Assembly: GCA_019339365.1 (NCBI GenBank)
Contig: CP079860.1
Span: forward strand, 558,001-622,000
Source: Vibrio neptunius
GTDB lineage: Bacteria > Pseudomonadota > Gammaproteobacteria > Enterobacterales > Vibrionaceae
Direction: 5' to 3'
DNA length: 64,000 bases
How positions within the stretch are numbered: the stretch's first letter is position 1; every line of letters begins with the position of its first letter. Both the position numbers and the translations under genes were made by a program. The notes beneath the pieces were generated by a model. It did not search any database and was not told the origin of the DNA. It worked only from the letters and a program-made list of their open reading frames with translations. Below, piece by piece: positions 8,812 through 17,500 of this stretch.

Positions 8812-9696
8812 CTATCGCTCTTTCTTACTGTGTTTGCCTTCGAACATCTGATTAATAAACAAGGCAGACAAAATAATGGCGAGCGCAAGCCAAGTATTGC
8901 CTTGGACAGACTCATTAGTAATAAAAACACCAATCAACACACCGACGGCGGGGACCAAATAATTGGTCATGGAAGTGAAAACTGCGCCCGCATTTTTAAT
9001 ACTCATCATATAGAGGTAGTACACGACGCCAGCGCATATCACACCTAGGTAAAGCAAAGACATAACTGATGACGTATTCGGGTGAGACTGATTGAGCGGG
9101 GCCGTCATCAGGGCTATGACGGTGAGCTGAACACTGGCCATACACAGAACATTGCGCGCAACAATAAGTGGGTGCTCACCTTTCACTCGATTAAGTAACA
9201 GCAAGGCAACAGCAAAGCAGATAGCAGAGAACACAATCGCTATAGAGCTAACAAGATCGATGCGCCCAGCCCCAGTGGCAAGCTCAGGATAAAATAACAC
9301 CAGCAGCCCACCGAATCCTACGATAACGCTAATCGCACTACCTATACTGATTCTCGCGCCTTTAATAAATACAGGCGCAAGCAATAATGCGTAGAAAGGC
9401 AATGTTCCCATCAATATAGCCGTAATCGAGCTTGATAACTCCTGCTGTGCCCAAGGTACCAAAACAAACGGAATCGCTGCTTCCAGCATGCCAATTAATG
9501 CAAACAGCCCCCATTGCTTGCTCACACTGGTTATACCCGTCATTTTGCATATCAGAGTTAATGTTAGTGCGCCAAGAATAGCGCGGAATGTGCCTATCCA
9601 TACTGGGTCAAATCCCATTAGAGAATATTTCTGGAACACAAACTGAGAGCCCCAAATAAGACCAATTGTCAGCAGGGTTAAATAGTTTCTAAACAT
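8812..9696 (-). CDS. EamA/DMT-superfamily exporter
   Basis: A 294-residue inner-membrane protein with ten hydrophobic segments in two homologous EamA halves (IGLIWGSQFVFQKYSL at the N-terminus; the second half from about residue 150). Such drug/metabolite transporters export amino acids or small organic molecules. It lies 81 bases downstream of a RidA gene on the same strand, and the two probably share the MerR/SoxR-type promoter at 10232-10262. That suggests export of a reactive or redox-active metabolite, which is inference. No indels were seen. Confidence 0.88.
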   Translation of the reverse strand: MFRNYLTLLTIGLIWGSQFVFQKYSLMGFDPVWIGTFRAILGALTLTLICKMTGITSVSKQWGLFALIGMLEAAIPFVLVPWAQQELSSSITAILMGTLPFYALLLAPVFIKGARISIGSAISVIVGFGGLLVLFYPELATGAGRIDLVSSIAIVFSAICFAVALLLLNRVKGEHPLIVARNVLCMASVQLTVIALMTAPLNQSHPNTSSVMSLLYLGVICAGVVYYLYMMSIKNAGAVFTSMTNYLVPAVGVLIGVFITNESVQGNTWLALAIILSALFINQMFEGKHSKKER

Positions 9697-9777
9697 AACG
9701 ATGGATTACCTAAAATACGTCTTTTTCACTCGGTGTGTATCTTGTCGTTGTTGAGTTAAGTTCATCGGCAATATCGC

Positions 9778-10194
9778 TTACATCGCTTTAAAAGCAATCG
9801 CATCTACCTCGATTTTCATCCCATCAAGCGCAAGCCTAGGCACTGGGATCAGTGTGCTAGCAGGTAAGCGATCCGAAGGCCAGCGCATAAGCATCTCGTC
9901 GCTCCAGACTTTCAGTTTGCTTTCATCGTGGTCAACGATTAACACGGTAATTTTTAAAACATCACCGAAGCTGAGTGTATGAGCCGTCAAGGCAATCTCT
10001 AAGTTAGTTAACACACTCCGCACTTGTTGGCGAAAATCTTCACTCAAGCGGTGCTCGACGCCTTCTCCACCACTTTGGCCTGAGATATAAACGAGTTGCC
10101 CATCAGAGGGAGCCGTTACTGTGTGACAAAAGCCATATGGCGTCGGATTGAATAAATCGGAAGGGTTTTGAAACGTGATTGATTTATTTAACAT
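9778..10194 (-). CDS. RidA/YjgF family protein
   Basis: A 138-residue member of the RidA/YjgF/UK114 superfamily, small trimeric enzymes that hydrolyse reactive enamine/imine intermediates released by PLP enzymes. Seen: GFCHTVTAPSDGQLVYISGQ at the N-terminus, LTNLEIAL in the middle and the family end PVPRLALDGMKIEVDAIAF, although the archetypal catalytic Arg context (RxxVEV) is replaced by PRLALDG/KIEVDA. It is therefore a divergent subfamily rather than canonical RidA. It sits 30 bases downstream of a promoter with a 19-base spacer holding a SoxR-like palindrome, and probably forms an operon with the EamA exporter. Confidence 0.85.
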   Translation of the reverse strand: MLNKSITFQNPSDLFNPTPYGFCHTVTAPSDGQLVYISGQSGGEGVEHRLSEDFRQQVRSVLTNLEIALTAHTLSFGDVLKITVLIVDHDESKLKVWSDEMLMRWPSDRLPASTLIPVPRLALDGMKIEVDAIAFKAM

Positions 10195-10231
10195 TGTTAT
10201 CTTCTCAACTTAGTTGGTTCAAATCTCAATC

Positions 10232-10262
10232 ACTGTAAAACCTCAACCAAGATTGAGGTCAA
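10232..10262 (-). promoter_or_regulatory. MerR/SoxR-type promoter for the ridA-like/EamA operon
   Basis: On the minus strand, -35 TTGACC (10257-10262) and -10 TACAGT (10232-10237) are separated by exactly 19 bases, the overlong spacer typical of MerR-family activated promoters. The spacer region carries the inverted repeat CCTCAA-N6-TTGAGG (10241-10258 on +), whose arms equal those of the E. coli SoxR box. The expected transcript start is about 30 bases before the RidA ATG. The regulator is not encoded nearby. Confidence 0.7.
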
Positions 10263-10391
10263 GAGCATTTTTTTAGTCGCAAGCAATGTCCGTTCGATAC
10301 CGATAAGATGGGGATCCCGATGAACAAACAAAGGCTCTCCTTGTCTGGCTCACCAAGTATGGTTAAAGACTTTATTGCGACCTTAAATGCC

Positions 10392-10407
10392 ATGTTATAA
10401 CATAACA
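10392..10407. promoter_or_regulatory. Palindrome ATGTTATAACAT, copy 1 of a shared motif
   Basis: A perfect 12-base palindrome (10392-10403), inside the 14-base word GTTATAACATAACA (10394-10407). The same 14-mer recurs at 11616-11629 by the start of the aspartoacylase relic. It lies about 50 bases upstream of the dihydroorotase-like relic. GntR-type operators have this kind of GTTATAAC core. A shared regulator for the two decayed genes is inferred. Confidence 0.5.
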
Positions 10408-10452
10408 AATAGACTATTAGCGCTCCAGAAAATACACGGTTTGGGTGAATGT

Positions 10453-11283
10453 TATGGACACAATCGAGACAATGATTGAACAGGCAGAGAAACGCTCGAA
10501 CAGAAATACGCGATTGCAGCCCAGCACTCCTGCGCCAACTACGCGTTGTACCTTGGCGCTACCGAGGATAACCTAACTCAAATACAACAGCTGGATCCAA
10601 CAAAGCACTGTGGCGTAAAAGTGTTTATGGGCGCTTCAACGGGTGACTTGTTGGTCGAGCACCCGCAAGCATTAGAGCGAATCTTCGAGGAATCGCCCAC
10701 CTTGGTGGTAACACACTGTGAGAGTAGCCCTATCATCGCCCAAAACAGCGAAAAATTACGGCAATCTCGCTCGGTATTCTCGATTGAAGACCATCCAGTA
10801 CTCCGTGATGATGCCGCATGCTTTGCGTCTTCATCATACGCCGTTTCATTAGCTAAAAAGTACCGCACGCAGCTGCACGTTCTTCACATCACCACGGAAA
10901 AAGAGCTTTCACTATTTGAACCGGGGCCCATTCAACAAAAACACATCACAGCCGAGGCGTGTGTACATCATTTGTGGTTCAGCAATCAGGACTACGCTGA
11001 GCGAGGCAACCTGATTAAATGCAATCCAGCGATCAAGTACGCCAGCGACCGAGATGCCTTGATCCAAGGATTGCATACCAATCAAATTGATATCATCGCG
11101 ACCGACCATGCACCGCATACCTTGTCAGAAAAACAGCTGCCATACTTGCGTGATAGCCTAAACAACGAAGTCTTAGAGGGTAGGCAATACACCTGCTCTC
11201 TGCACAGCCACTTTACATTTTCACACGTACTTTTTCGGCCAGTGCCATGGCGATATTGCTGGCACAATACGCACTTTCATTGA
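10453..11283 (+). pseudogene. Dihydroorotase-like amidohydrolase relic
   Basis: A decayed cyclic amidohydrolase of the dihydroorotase/hydantoinase type. Coding similarity begins near 10485 (LEQKYAIAAQHS, then LYLGATEDN). It includes the metal-ligand segments KVFMGAS (carboxylated Lys position), VTHCES, LHVLHITT and IIATDHAPH. The N-terminal HxH metal motif and roughly the first 90 residues are absent, an in-frame TGA lies just upstream, and similarity ends soon after the DHAPH segment (about 11150), after which the frame is unfamiliar. It cannot encode a working enzyme. The 3' end meets the aspartoacylase relic tail to tail, suggesting one deletion removed both 3' halves. The original substrate cannot be told. 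Confidence 0.75.
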
Positions 11284-11630
11284 TTATGCAAGTCAACGAT
11301 CAACTGGTTTTCAACCCGAGCATATTTTCTTCGGAAGGAAACCGCTAGTTTCGTTTCTCGTGACTCCTCGACTAAAGCAGCGCTAACAAACTGACAATTG
11401 GGATCAACGTCTATGAAACGAACATTTCTCTTCACTGCTTCTGGATTACCGACCACGCTTTTTACTTCAAAGGAAGAGCGCTCAACAGAGTAACTACCAG
11501 CTTTGATCAATTTCTGAAGGTATAGCCCCGTCAACTCGTTTCCATGAGTGCCGGCAACAACGAGCACTTGATTCACTTTCTGCACAAATAGGTTCTCAAA
11601 CAAAAAAAACATTACGTTATAACATAACAT
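11277..11630 (-). pseudogene. Aspartoacylase/succinylglutamate desuccinylase-like relic (N-terminal part)
   Basis: The first 117 codons of a zinc carboxypeptidase-like acylase of the AspA/AstE family. Seen: VVAGTHGNELTG with the zinc ligands His and Glu near residue 29, VGNPEAVKRNVRFIDVDPN, and finally LIVDLHNQ, where the third zinc ligand His sits. The stop falls two codons after that His, whereas intact members continue for about 180 more residues. The gene is therefore truncated at the junction with the dihydroorotase-like relic, which overlaps it by seven bases at the far end. It was probably once an N-acyl amino acid deacylase working with its neighbour. Confidence 0.8.
11616..11629. promoter_or_regulatory. 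GTTATAACATAACA, copy 2 of a shared motif
   Basis: An exact 14-base repeat of 10394-10407, in the same orientation, at the 5' end of the aspartoacylase relic. It probably marks a former common operator for the two genes. Confidence 0.45.
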
Positions 11631-11780
11631 TAAATTTTCGTTTTTTGGAGGTCAAAGATCTGGGACTTGAAAGTGGTAGCCATTTGTCGCCATCTAGTCA
11701 GCCTGACCTTTGTTGATAAATATATGATTTTTCATAAATTCCCGTAAGCGGACACTATCCAATCTACGGGGATGTTGCTG

Positions 11781-11816
11781 ACACAGAAAAGGCCCGTACC
11801 GTGGCCTTTTCTGTGT
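11781..11816. terminator. Strong bidirectional hairpin terminator
   Basis: A 14-base perfect stem, ACACAGAAAAGGCC / GGCCTTTTCTGTGT, with an eight-base loop. It lies immediately past the DUF218 gene stop on the minus strand. T-rich arms on both sides would stop transcription in either direction. Confidence 0.85.
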
Positions 11817-11820
11817 GTAT

Positions 11821-12913
11821 TTATCTTGACTCTAGTGGATAAGAGCGGTAGCTCCACATCCCGTAAGTTCTCAAAGCGTCTCGGTAGATACCAAGTAGCT
11901 CACTGTCGCTCACCTTTGCCAATTCCTTTATCGGCTTATCTGGATAACCAACAGTATCAAACGTGATGCCTTGTGGGCCTGTTTGCCAGCTTGCGACTTC
12001 AAACAGCGTTTGCCCACGTCGAACATGGCTCGCAGAGCTGATAATAGTGGCGTGTTTAATACCGTGGCGAGCCAGTGCGTAACTGCTGTACAACGCATTG
12101 CCAACCGTGCTGGTTGCGTAGTTTTCTTCAATGATACGATCGCTACGCACACCTTTTGCAATCAACCAGTCAGCCATGAGTTTACCTTCCGTTTTATGAT
12201 TTTTTTGGCACACCTCCCGTCAGCACGATCACAGCATCAGGGTTAGCTTTAGCCATGGCTAACGTCGTTTCTAAGCGCTCAACTAATATATTATGCATGG
12301 AGCCATCTGGATTGAGCGCATACCCCAAAGTGACAATCGCACCTTTATCATCCAACAGCCCTTTGTCCGCCATCTCTTTCAGTGGTGTGGCCAACACGCG
12401 ATCAACGGTTTCAAAAATACGAGCCAAATCGGCTGCTTTACCTGCATTCAAAGATTTCAACTTATCCATATGCTTGTTTGACTCGACATCATTACCTTTA
12501 AAGCGTTGCCAAACCGCAAGGTACGCGTGCAAATCAACATCGTCTGGTGCGACCGACAGTGCTTGCTCGAAAAGCGCTATCGCTCTATCAACATTCTTGT
12601 TGTAGATTTGCGCATTTGCCGCTGAAATAAGCAAATCTGTACGATAAGGCTCAAGTTCATAAGCTTCCAGAAGACGGTTAGTCACTATTTCCATATTGCT
12701 TGGCATTTTTGCAGTAAAGCCAGCATGAGAGATACGTGACGGCGATTTAAATGCAGTGACCGCATCAGCCAACAATTGATCCACCACCTGGCGTTTCGTT
12801 ATGAACTGAGCGTAGTTAGTGGCAGCTTGAACAGTCGTATCGTTAGCGGCAAGAGAATAAGGGGCTGCCGTTAGCACGCCACCAAGAGCAAGGGCAATGA
12901 TGTACTTTTTCAT
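11821..12913 (-). pseudogene. Exported TPR/DUF218 (SanA/YdcF-like) protein, frameshifted
   Basis: Encodes a 363-residue protein if one base is removed from the T7 run at 12200-12206. The first part has a signal peptide (MKKYIIALALGGVLTAAPYS, likely cleaved after SLA), then helical TPR-like repeats around residues 75-150 (VDRAIALFEQALSVAPDD), then the start of a DUF218 domain (AIVTLGYAL, then VIVLTGGVPK). The second frame continues seamlessly: NHKTEGKLMADWL, EENYATSTVGNALYS, IISSASHVRRGQTLFE. DUF218 proteins such as SanA and YdcF are envelope-associated with unclear activity. As sequenced, the frame stops after PKKS. Whether the indel is real is uncertain. Confidence 0.78.
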
Positions 12914-13465
12914 GTAGAGGTCCTGATGCTGTTGTATTCGACCTGTGTCGATTGATTTTTTCGCAGTGTAAATTTACTCTCTGGAAAAACCGTGAACCAA
13001 GACTCATTTCATGCGCATAACATTGATAGAGCTTTTAAAAAGCGAATTAAAATCACAAATCAACATAAAAAAACCATTCTAAATACTAATAATTTCAAGC
13101 CATCAAATAACCTACCTAAACTACTCAAAGAGTGTTGATGCAGTAATTCAATCCTCTCTCTGATTACCCCAAGGAAAGACGGCCGTTACACGATTCTTGC
13201 CCGACGGGATGCAATGAGCATGTCGCACGTTGAAATGCAGGAAGTCATGGATATGGACTACAATTTGAATACAAATTTTGACCACCATATTCGTATGCAA
13301 CTTCTATTTACATCTGGTCGACAAACAACGTGTCGCTCAGCTGAATATAAAACAAAAGTGTGATACTGAAAGGGTAACCTGCATGCAGAACAAACACCGA
13401 TTCGTACCTAATGCTGATATTCGTAATTTGCCTACAGAGCGCCAAAATAACCAGGGCCGCAACCC
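12914..13465. other. Intergenic region without a convincing gene
   Basis: A 552-base gap between the divergent DUF218 and HTH regulator genes. It contains a stretch open from about 13150 to 13360 in one frame (with MSMSHVEMQEVMDMDY inside) and a 65-codon frame at 13278-13475 that overlaps the regulator start. Neither has a good ribosome site or recognisable similarity. Presumably it holds both promoters. Confidence 0.4.
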
Positions 13466-14269
13466 ATGCATATAGGACCAGAATTTCTGCTGGCTGCCAT
13501 CCGCCAGAAAATCAAAAATGAGGGGCTGTGTTATGGCGAATTGTCTGACAAAACCGGCGTGCCCCTCTCAACCATAAAGCGGCATTTGCACAATCCTGCT
13601 CTGGGTTTGGACAAGATCCTGATGTACACCAACCACCTTAATAGTGATCTGATGGAACTGACGCAATTGGCGGTTCAACTCCAACGAGACAACGAGCAGT
13701 TTCTCTCTGATGAACAAAATGCCCTCTTTGTTGAACACCCTTACCTTCTCGACTTTATCTACCTCATCACCTCACGCAATCAAACACCGCAGCAAATTGC
13801 CGAGCAGTATCAACTCTCAGATACCAGCCTGAGATTCTATCTAAGCATTGCTGAAATCCTTGGATATATGGAGGCAAATGGCGACAAGATCGTGTATCGC
13901 TCTGGTCGCCGTTTTATCATGGAAGAAGGCACTGCGCTCGATACCTTATTTAAGCGACGCTTCGAAACGATCTCAATGGAAGACTCCACAATTTCTCAGG
14001 TTTGTCAGGCACGAGTGCGTTTGACGCAAGAACAAAGTCTCAAACTGGAACAGGAGCTGGACCGCAAAGTCAGTGAGATGCACGCGGCAAATTGCGCCAA
14101 CGAAGAAGGCGAGTTCACCAATGTCCTATTTCGAATGACACCTGGTCAACAGATCTATTTCTCTGACGGATTGCCAGAAATAAATGGAGAGCTGCTTAAA
14201 CAAGTGTCTAAAAATTCCGTAGCCGCTAGGATCAGAAAACATGAACAATCACTATCACCCACTTTCTAG
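13466..14269 (+). CDS. HTH-domain transcriptional regulator (XRE-like N-terminus)
   Basis: A 267-residue protein not matched to a named family. Residues about 20-50 (LCYGELSDKTGVPLSTIKRH) look like an XRE/Cro-type helix-turn-helix. A second HTH-like segment lies near 108-130 (QTPQQIAEQYQLSDTSLRFY). The remainder is charged and helical, without membrane segments, so a cytoplasmic DNA-binding regulator is likely. The stop is an amber TAG, and the same frame then stays open for 73 more codons up to 14488. Its target is unknown. Confidence 0.6.
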   Translation: MHIGPEFLLAAIRQKIKNEGLCYGELSDKTGVPLSTIKRHLHNPALGLDKILMYTNHLNSDLMELTQLAVQLQRDNEQFLSDEQNALFVEHPYLLDFIYLITSRNQTPQQIAEQYQLSDTSLRFYLSIAEILGYMEANGDKIVYRSGRRFIMEEGTALDTLFKRRFETISMEDSTISQVCQARVRLTQEQSLKLEQELDRKVSEMHAANCANEEGEFTNVLFRMTPGQQIYFSDGLPEINGELLKQVSKNSVAARIRKHEQSLSPTF

Positions 14270-14488
14270 TGGATAAAGCGTAACGCTTCATTGCTCGAGG
14301 TGGTTAATAATCTAGAGACCACTTTTTCAGACAATACACCCGAAGAGTTTCAGGAAATTTTCACTAATACACTTTCCCCGACAGTGACCGAAAAGTGGAA
14401 ACTGAACGCAGTGAATGAAAATAACATTTCAATGACAACAGAATCGGGAGACCAACTTTTTGTCAGAAAAGTTGACGGAAAAGAGTAA
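14270..14488 (+). CDS. Small hypothetical ORF in frame after an amber stop
   Basis: An open frame of 72 codons following the TAG that ends the HTH regulator, in the same frame. The only start candidate is TTG at 14291, which would give 65 residues (LEVVNNLETTFSDNTPEEFQ at the N-terminus). Composition is protein-like and soluble. It could be a separate small gene, a readthrough extension of the regulator, or a coincidence. No ATG and no clear ribosome site were seen. The stop lies inside a bidirectional terminator hairpin. Confidence 0.35.
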   Translation, partial: WIKRNASLLEVVNNLETTFSDNTPEEFQEIFTNTLSPTVTEKWKLNAVNENNISMTTESGDQLFVRKVDGKE

Positions 14489-14510
14489 ATAAACTGAGTA
14501 TTTACTCTTT
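14480..14510. terminator. Bidirectional terminator between regulator and adhesin genes
   Basis: A 12-base perfect stem AAAGAGTAAATA / TATTTACTCTTT with a seven-base loop, between convergent genes. T-rich on both strands. Confidence 0.7.
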
Positions 14511-14532
14511 TCACCTGAGGCGAGGAGACTCA

Positions 14533-17500
14533 TTACTGAACAGTAAAGGTTTGAGTCGCTTCGTCCGCACTCACATTTCCACTATTCACTCCTGTTACCT
14601 GAACCACATAGTCTCCAGCCCACCAACTTGTCGCATTAATCTTTCCAGTAGACCAAGTTCCATCCGATTCTACTGTCACCACTTCATCATGCTTTGTACT
14701 ACTAAAAAAACTCCGTTTCACTTTCACTCTTAGCGTGCCATTGTTTTCCATCCCTTTAGACTGCCCAGTAATGTAAAATTCGTTCACTTCACCGGAATCG
14801 ATAACATTCTCGCCGTTTACTGAGTCGATTTCGATCAATGGCTTAACAAAAAACGCTTCTTCATACACTTGCCCTGCGCTATTGCCTGAAGCATTCTCAA
14901 AGTTGTTTAAGACCAAAGCTTCGGTCGCTCTACCCGCAGTCAAAGCAATCTCGCGATTTGTTTGTCCTGTCCATTGTTCCGACAGTTCACTGTCCAAGGT
15001 CACTTTAGTAAACGTCATAGGTACACCAGCAAAGCTTCCCGACAGCCCTTTTACAGGATTATCGAAGTTAACGGTGACACTCACTGCATTGCTATGCTCA
15101 GGCTCAGATGGCGAGAGAGATTCCACTCCCGTTACGCTAGCAACAATATACACGCTATCTTCTCTAACAGGATCCGCAGCACCACCTTGTTGGTTCGTAC
15201 CCGTCACTTCAACACTTACTAAGCCTAATGGCCAATCAGACATATTCTGACCGTGTGGTTCTGTTGTCCAACTTCCTGCCTCAGAAATGGGCACTGTCTG
15301 CTGCCAATGAAAAGCCGTATTTTCTTGTGAGGTTACTGTAACAGTGATCATTTCCGTATCCCCTGAGAAGCCAACTCCAGTGCCATGAATCACAACATGC
15401 TCCGCTTCTTGAGAATTAATTTCATTGTTACCTTCTACTGGCTCAAGATACAGTACTGGTTTCACTCCGGTTGCAGTCTCTTTGAAGTCGACAGCAGTAT
15501 TCCCTGACAAGTCCTCGTAGCCTGCGTTCACTCTCGCTACAATCGTATCTTCATTTGACGACAGGGTGATAGGTGCCTCTGTACTGCCCACCCATTGCTT
15601 GGCGGGGGTGTGACCAGAAAAAGCCACAGCCACGCCACCTACATTCGCTGTCACACCTGTCACGAGCTCAGTAAAATTCACTGTAATTGTCACACTCTGG
15701 CCGTCCACAGGGGCCTCAGGGTCAAAGGCAATTTCCCCACTATCCCTGGTGGCGTCACATCCGCATAGTTAATGGTATAGGGCGCAGTCTCCGCTACCTC
15801 ACCATTCTGGTTATGTCCTGTTACCGTCAGGTTAATATCACCACTTGGCCAGTTGCGGATATTTTGCTCCGAAGTACTCCATCCACCATTTTCTGCAACG
15901 TCAACGGTTTCACTAAAATGATATGTGCTTGGGTCTGAATCGAGACTTGCCACAACCGATACTTGATCGCCAGCTTTAAACCCTCGTGCAGATCCGGAAA
16001 TCACTACCTGACTTGATTCCCCTTCGTCAATCGGCCCACCTCGCGGTGTCATCTCAATCACTGGTTTCACAGGTACTTCACTGGAACTCGATGTACCGTG
16101 ATTGCCTTGCACATCCTGATACTGCGTTACAGTCACGGTTTTGAACATCTCATTGGCGTTCACAATCACCACATCTGACGTGACACCTTCCCAAATAGTG
16201 CTCTCATTTCCTTGAGAGGTAAAATTCACATCGACACCGTCCACATTCGCGACGACATTCTTCACGCGCTCGCTAAATGTCAGGTTAACGGACACGACAC
16301 GTTTGTCTTCGATAGGCACACCTGAGTTAACAGCAATACGGCTCACGTCTGGCGCGATATCATCCTCTAGAGCCACGTCCTGAGACACTAAAGTCGCCGC
16401 ATGCCCACCGCTATTTGAACCATTGACCGTGATCGTTAAGGTTCCGCTTTCCCATGATGAGATATCCTCGGGCGCAGTTTTCCATGCTCCCCCGCTCACT
16501 GTCACAGTCCCACTGAATGTTTCACCGAGAGGGCTATTATTGGAAACCGACACGCTCAATTGAGCACCATTTTCAAATCCTCGTGCCGTTCCTGATACCA
16601 CAAAGGCCCTCGCCTCGCTCGTCGATAAATCCAGAATTTCCGGCATTAGAATAATGGGCTTTACGTCATGCGTCTTCTCATAGCGAGCACCTAAATTCGG
16701 TGTACTCGCCGTATCTTGGTAATTTGAAACGACTAGCTTTGATGTAGAGGCACTACTTGGAAGGATAAGTGCTGGACTCGTCCCGACCCAGATTTTAGAC
16801 ACACCTTCATCAGGCTGGTTAAAGGTAATGGCTTGTCCATTTAGGACAACCTCTGGTTGTCTCACCCGCTCGCTAAAAGCCAGTGTCACGGTCGCGATTT
16901 CGCCATCAACCAGCATTTCTTCTGAAGCAGTGGTCAGTAACCTTGTCGCAGAGCCAGACATTGATATTTGAGATTGGAGGACTTGAGGAGCAATACTATC
17001 CACGTAGCTTGAATCCTTTTCTTGAGCCACGTACTGAGATTCTTCGCTATTTCTACCAACGACCTCAATAGTAAAACTCGACTCTTCCCAAGTTGACATA
17101 TCTTGATTTGAAGTAGCCCAAGTACCATCTTGATTTACTGTGATCCCTGTTAATTCAAACTTATCAATGTTGGGACGCTTTTCTGAAACCACGTTTACAG
17201 ACAACTGACTGTCCCTTAAAAAGCCTTTCGTTGAACCACTAAAACTAATGTTTTTAACGTCATCTACTGTGCTGTCAACGACATTATCATCCGTCACGTT
17301 ATCGATAGTGATCGTCGGTGTAATAATGATATCTTCAGAAAATGCCTCACCAGCATTATTGAGCTCATCATGGTAACGACTCACCACTAAAGGTTTCGAA
17401 TTCTCATCAGGATTGAGTGAAACCACATCCGACGTCGTCCCCGTCCAAGATTGCTTGTATTCTTGAGACTCTCCAAAATCAATATCTATACCACTAAATG

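Noticed and set aside
13150..13360. Open stretch containing MSMSHVEMQEVMDMDY
   Set aside because: No ribosome site or similarity; could be a gene relic but cannot be supported.
13278..13475. 65-codon frame before the HTH regulator
   Set aside because: No ribosome site, odd composition, overlaps the regulator start in another frame.
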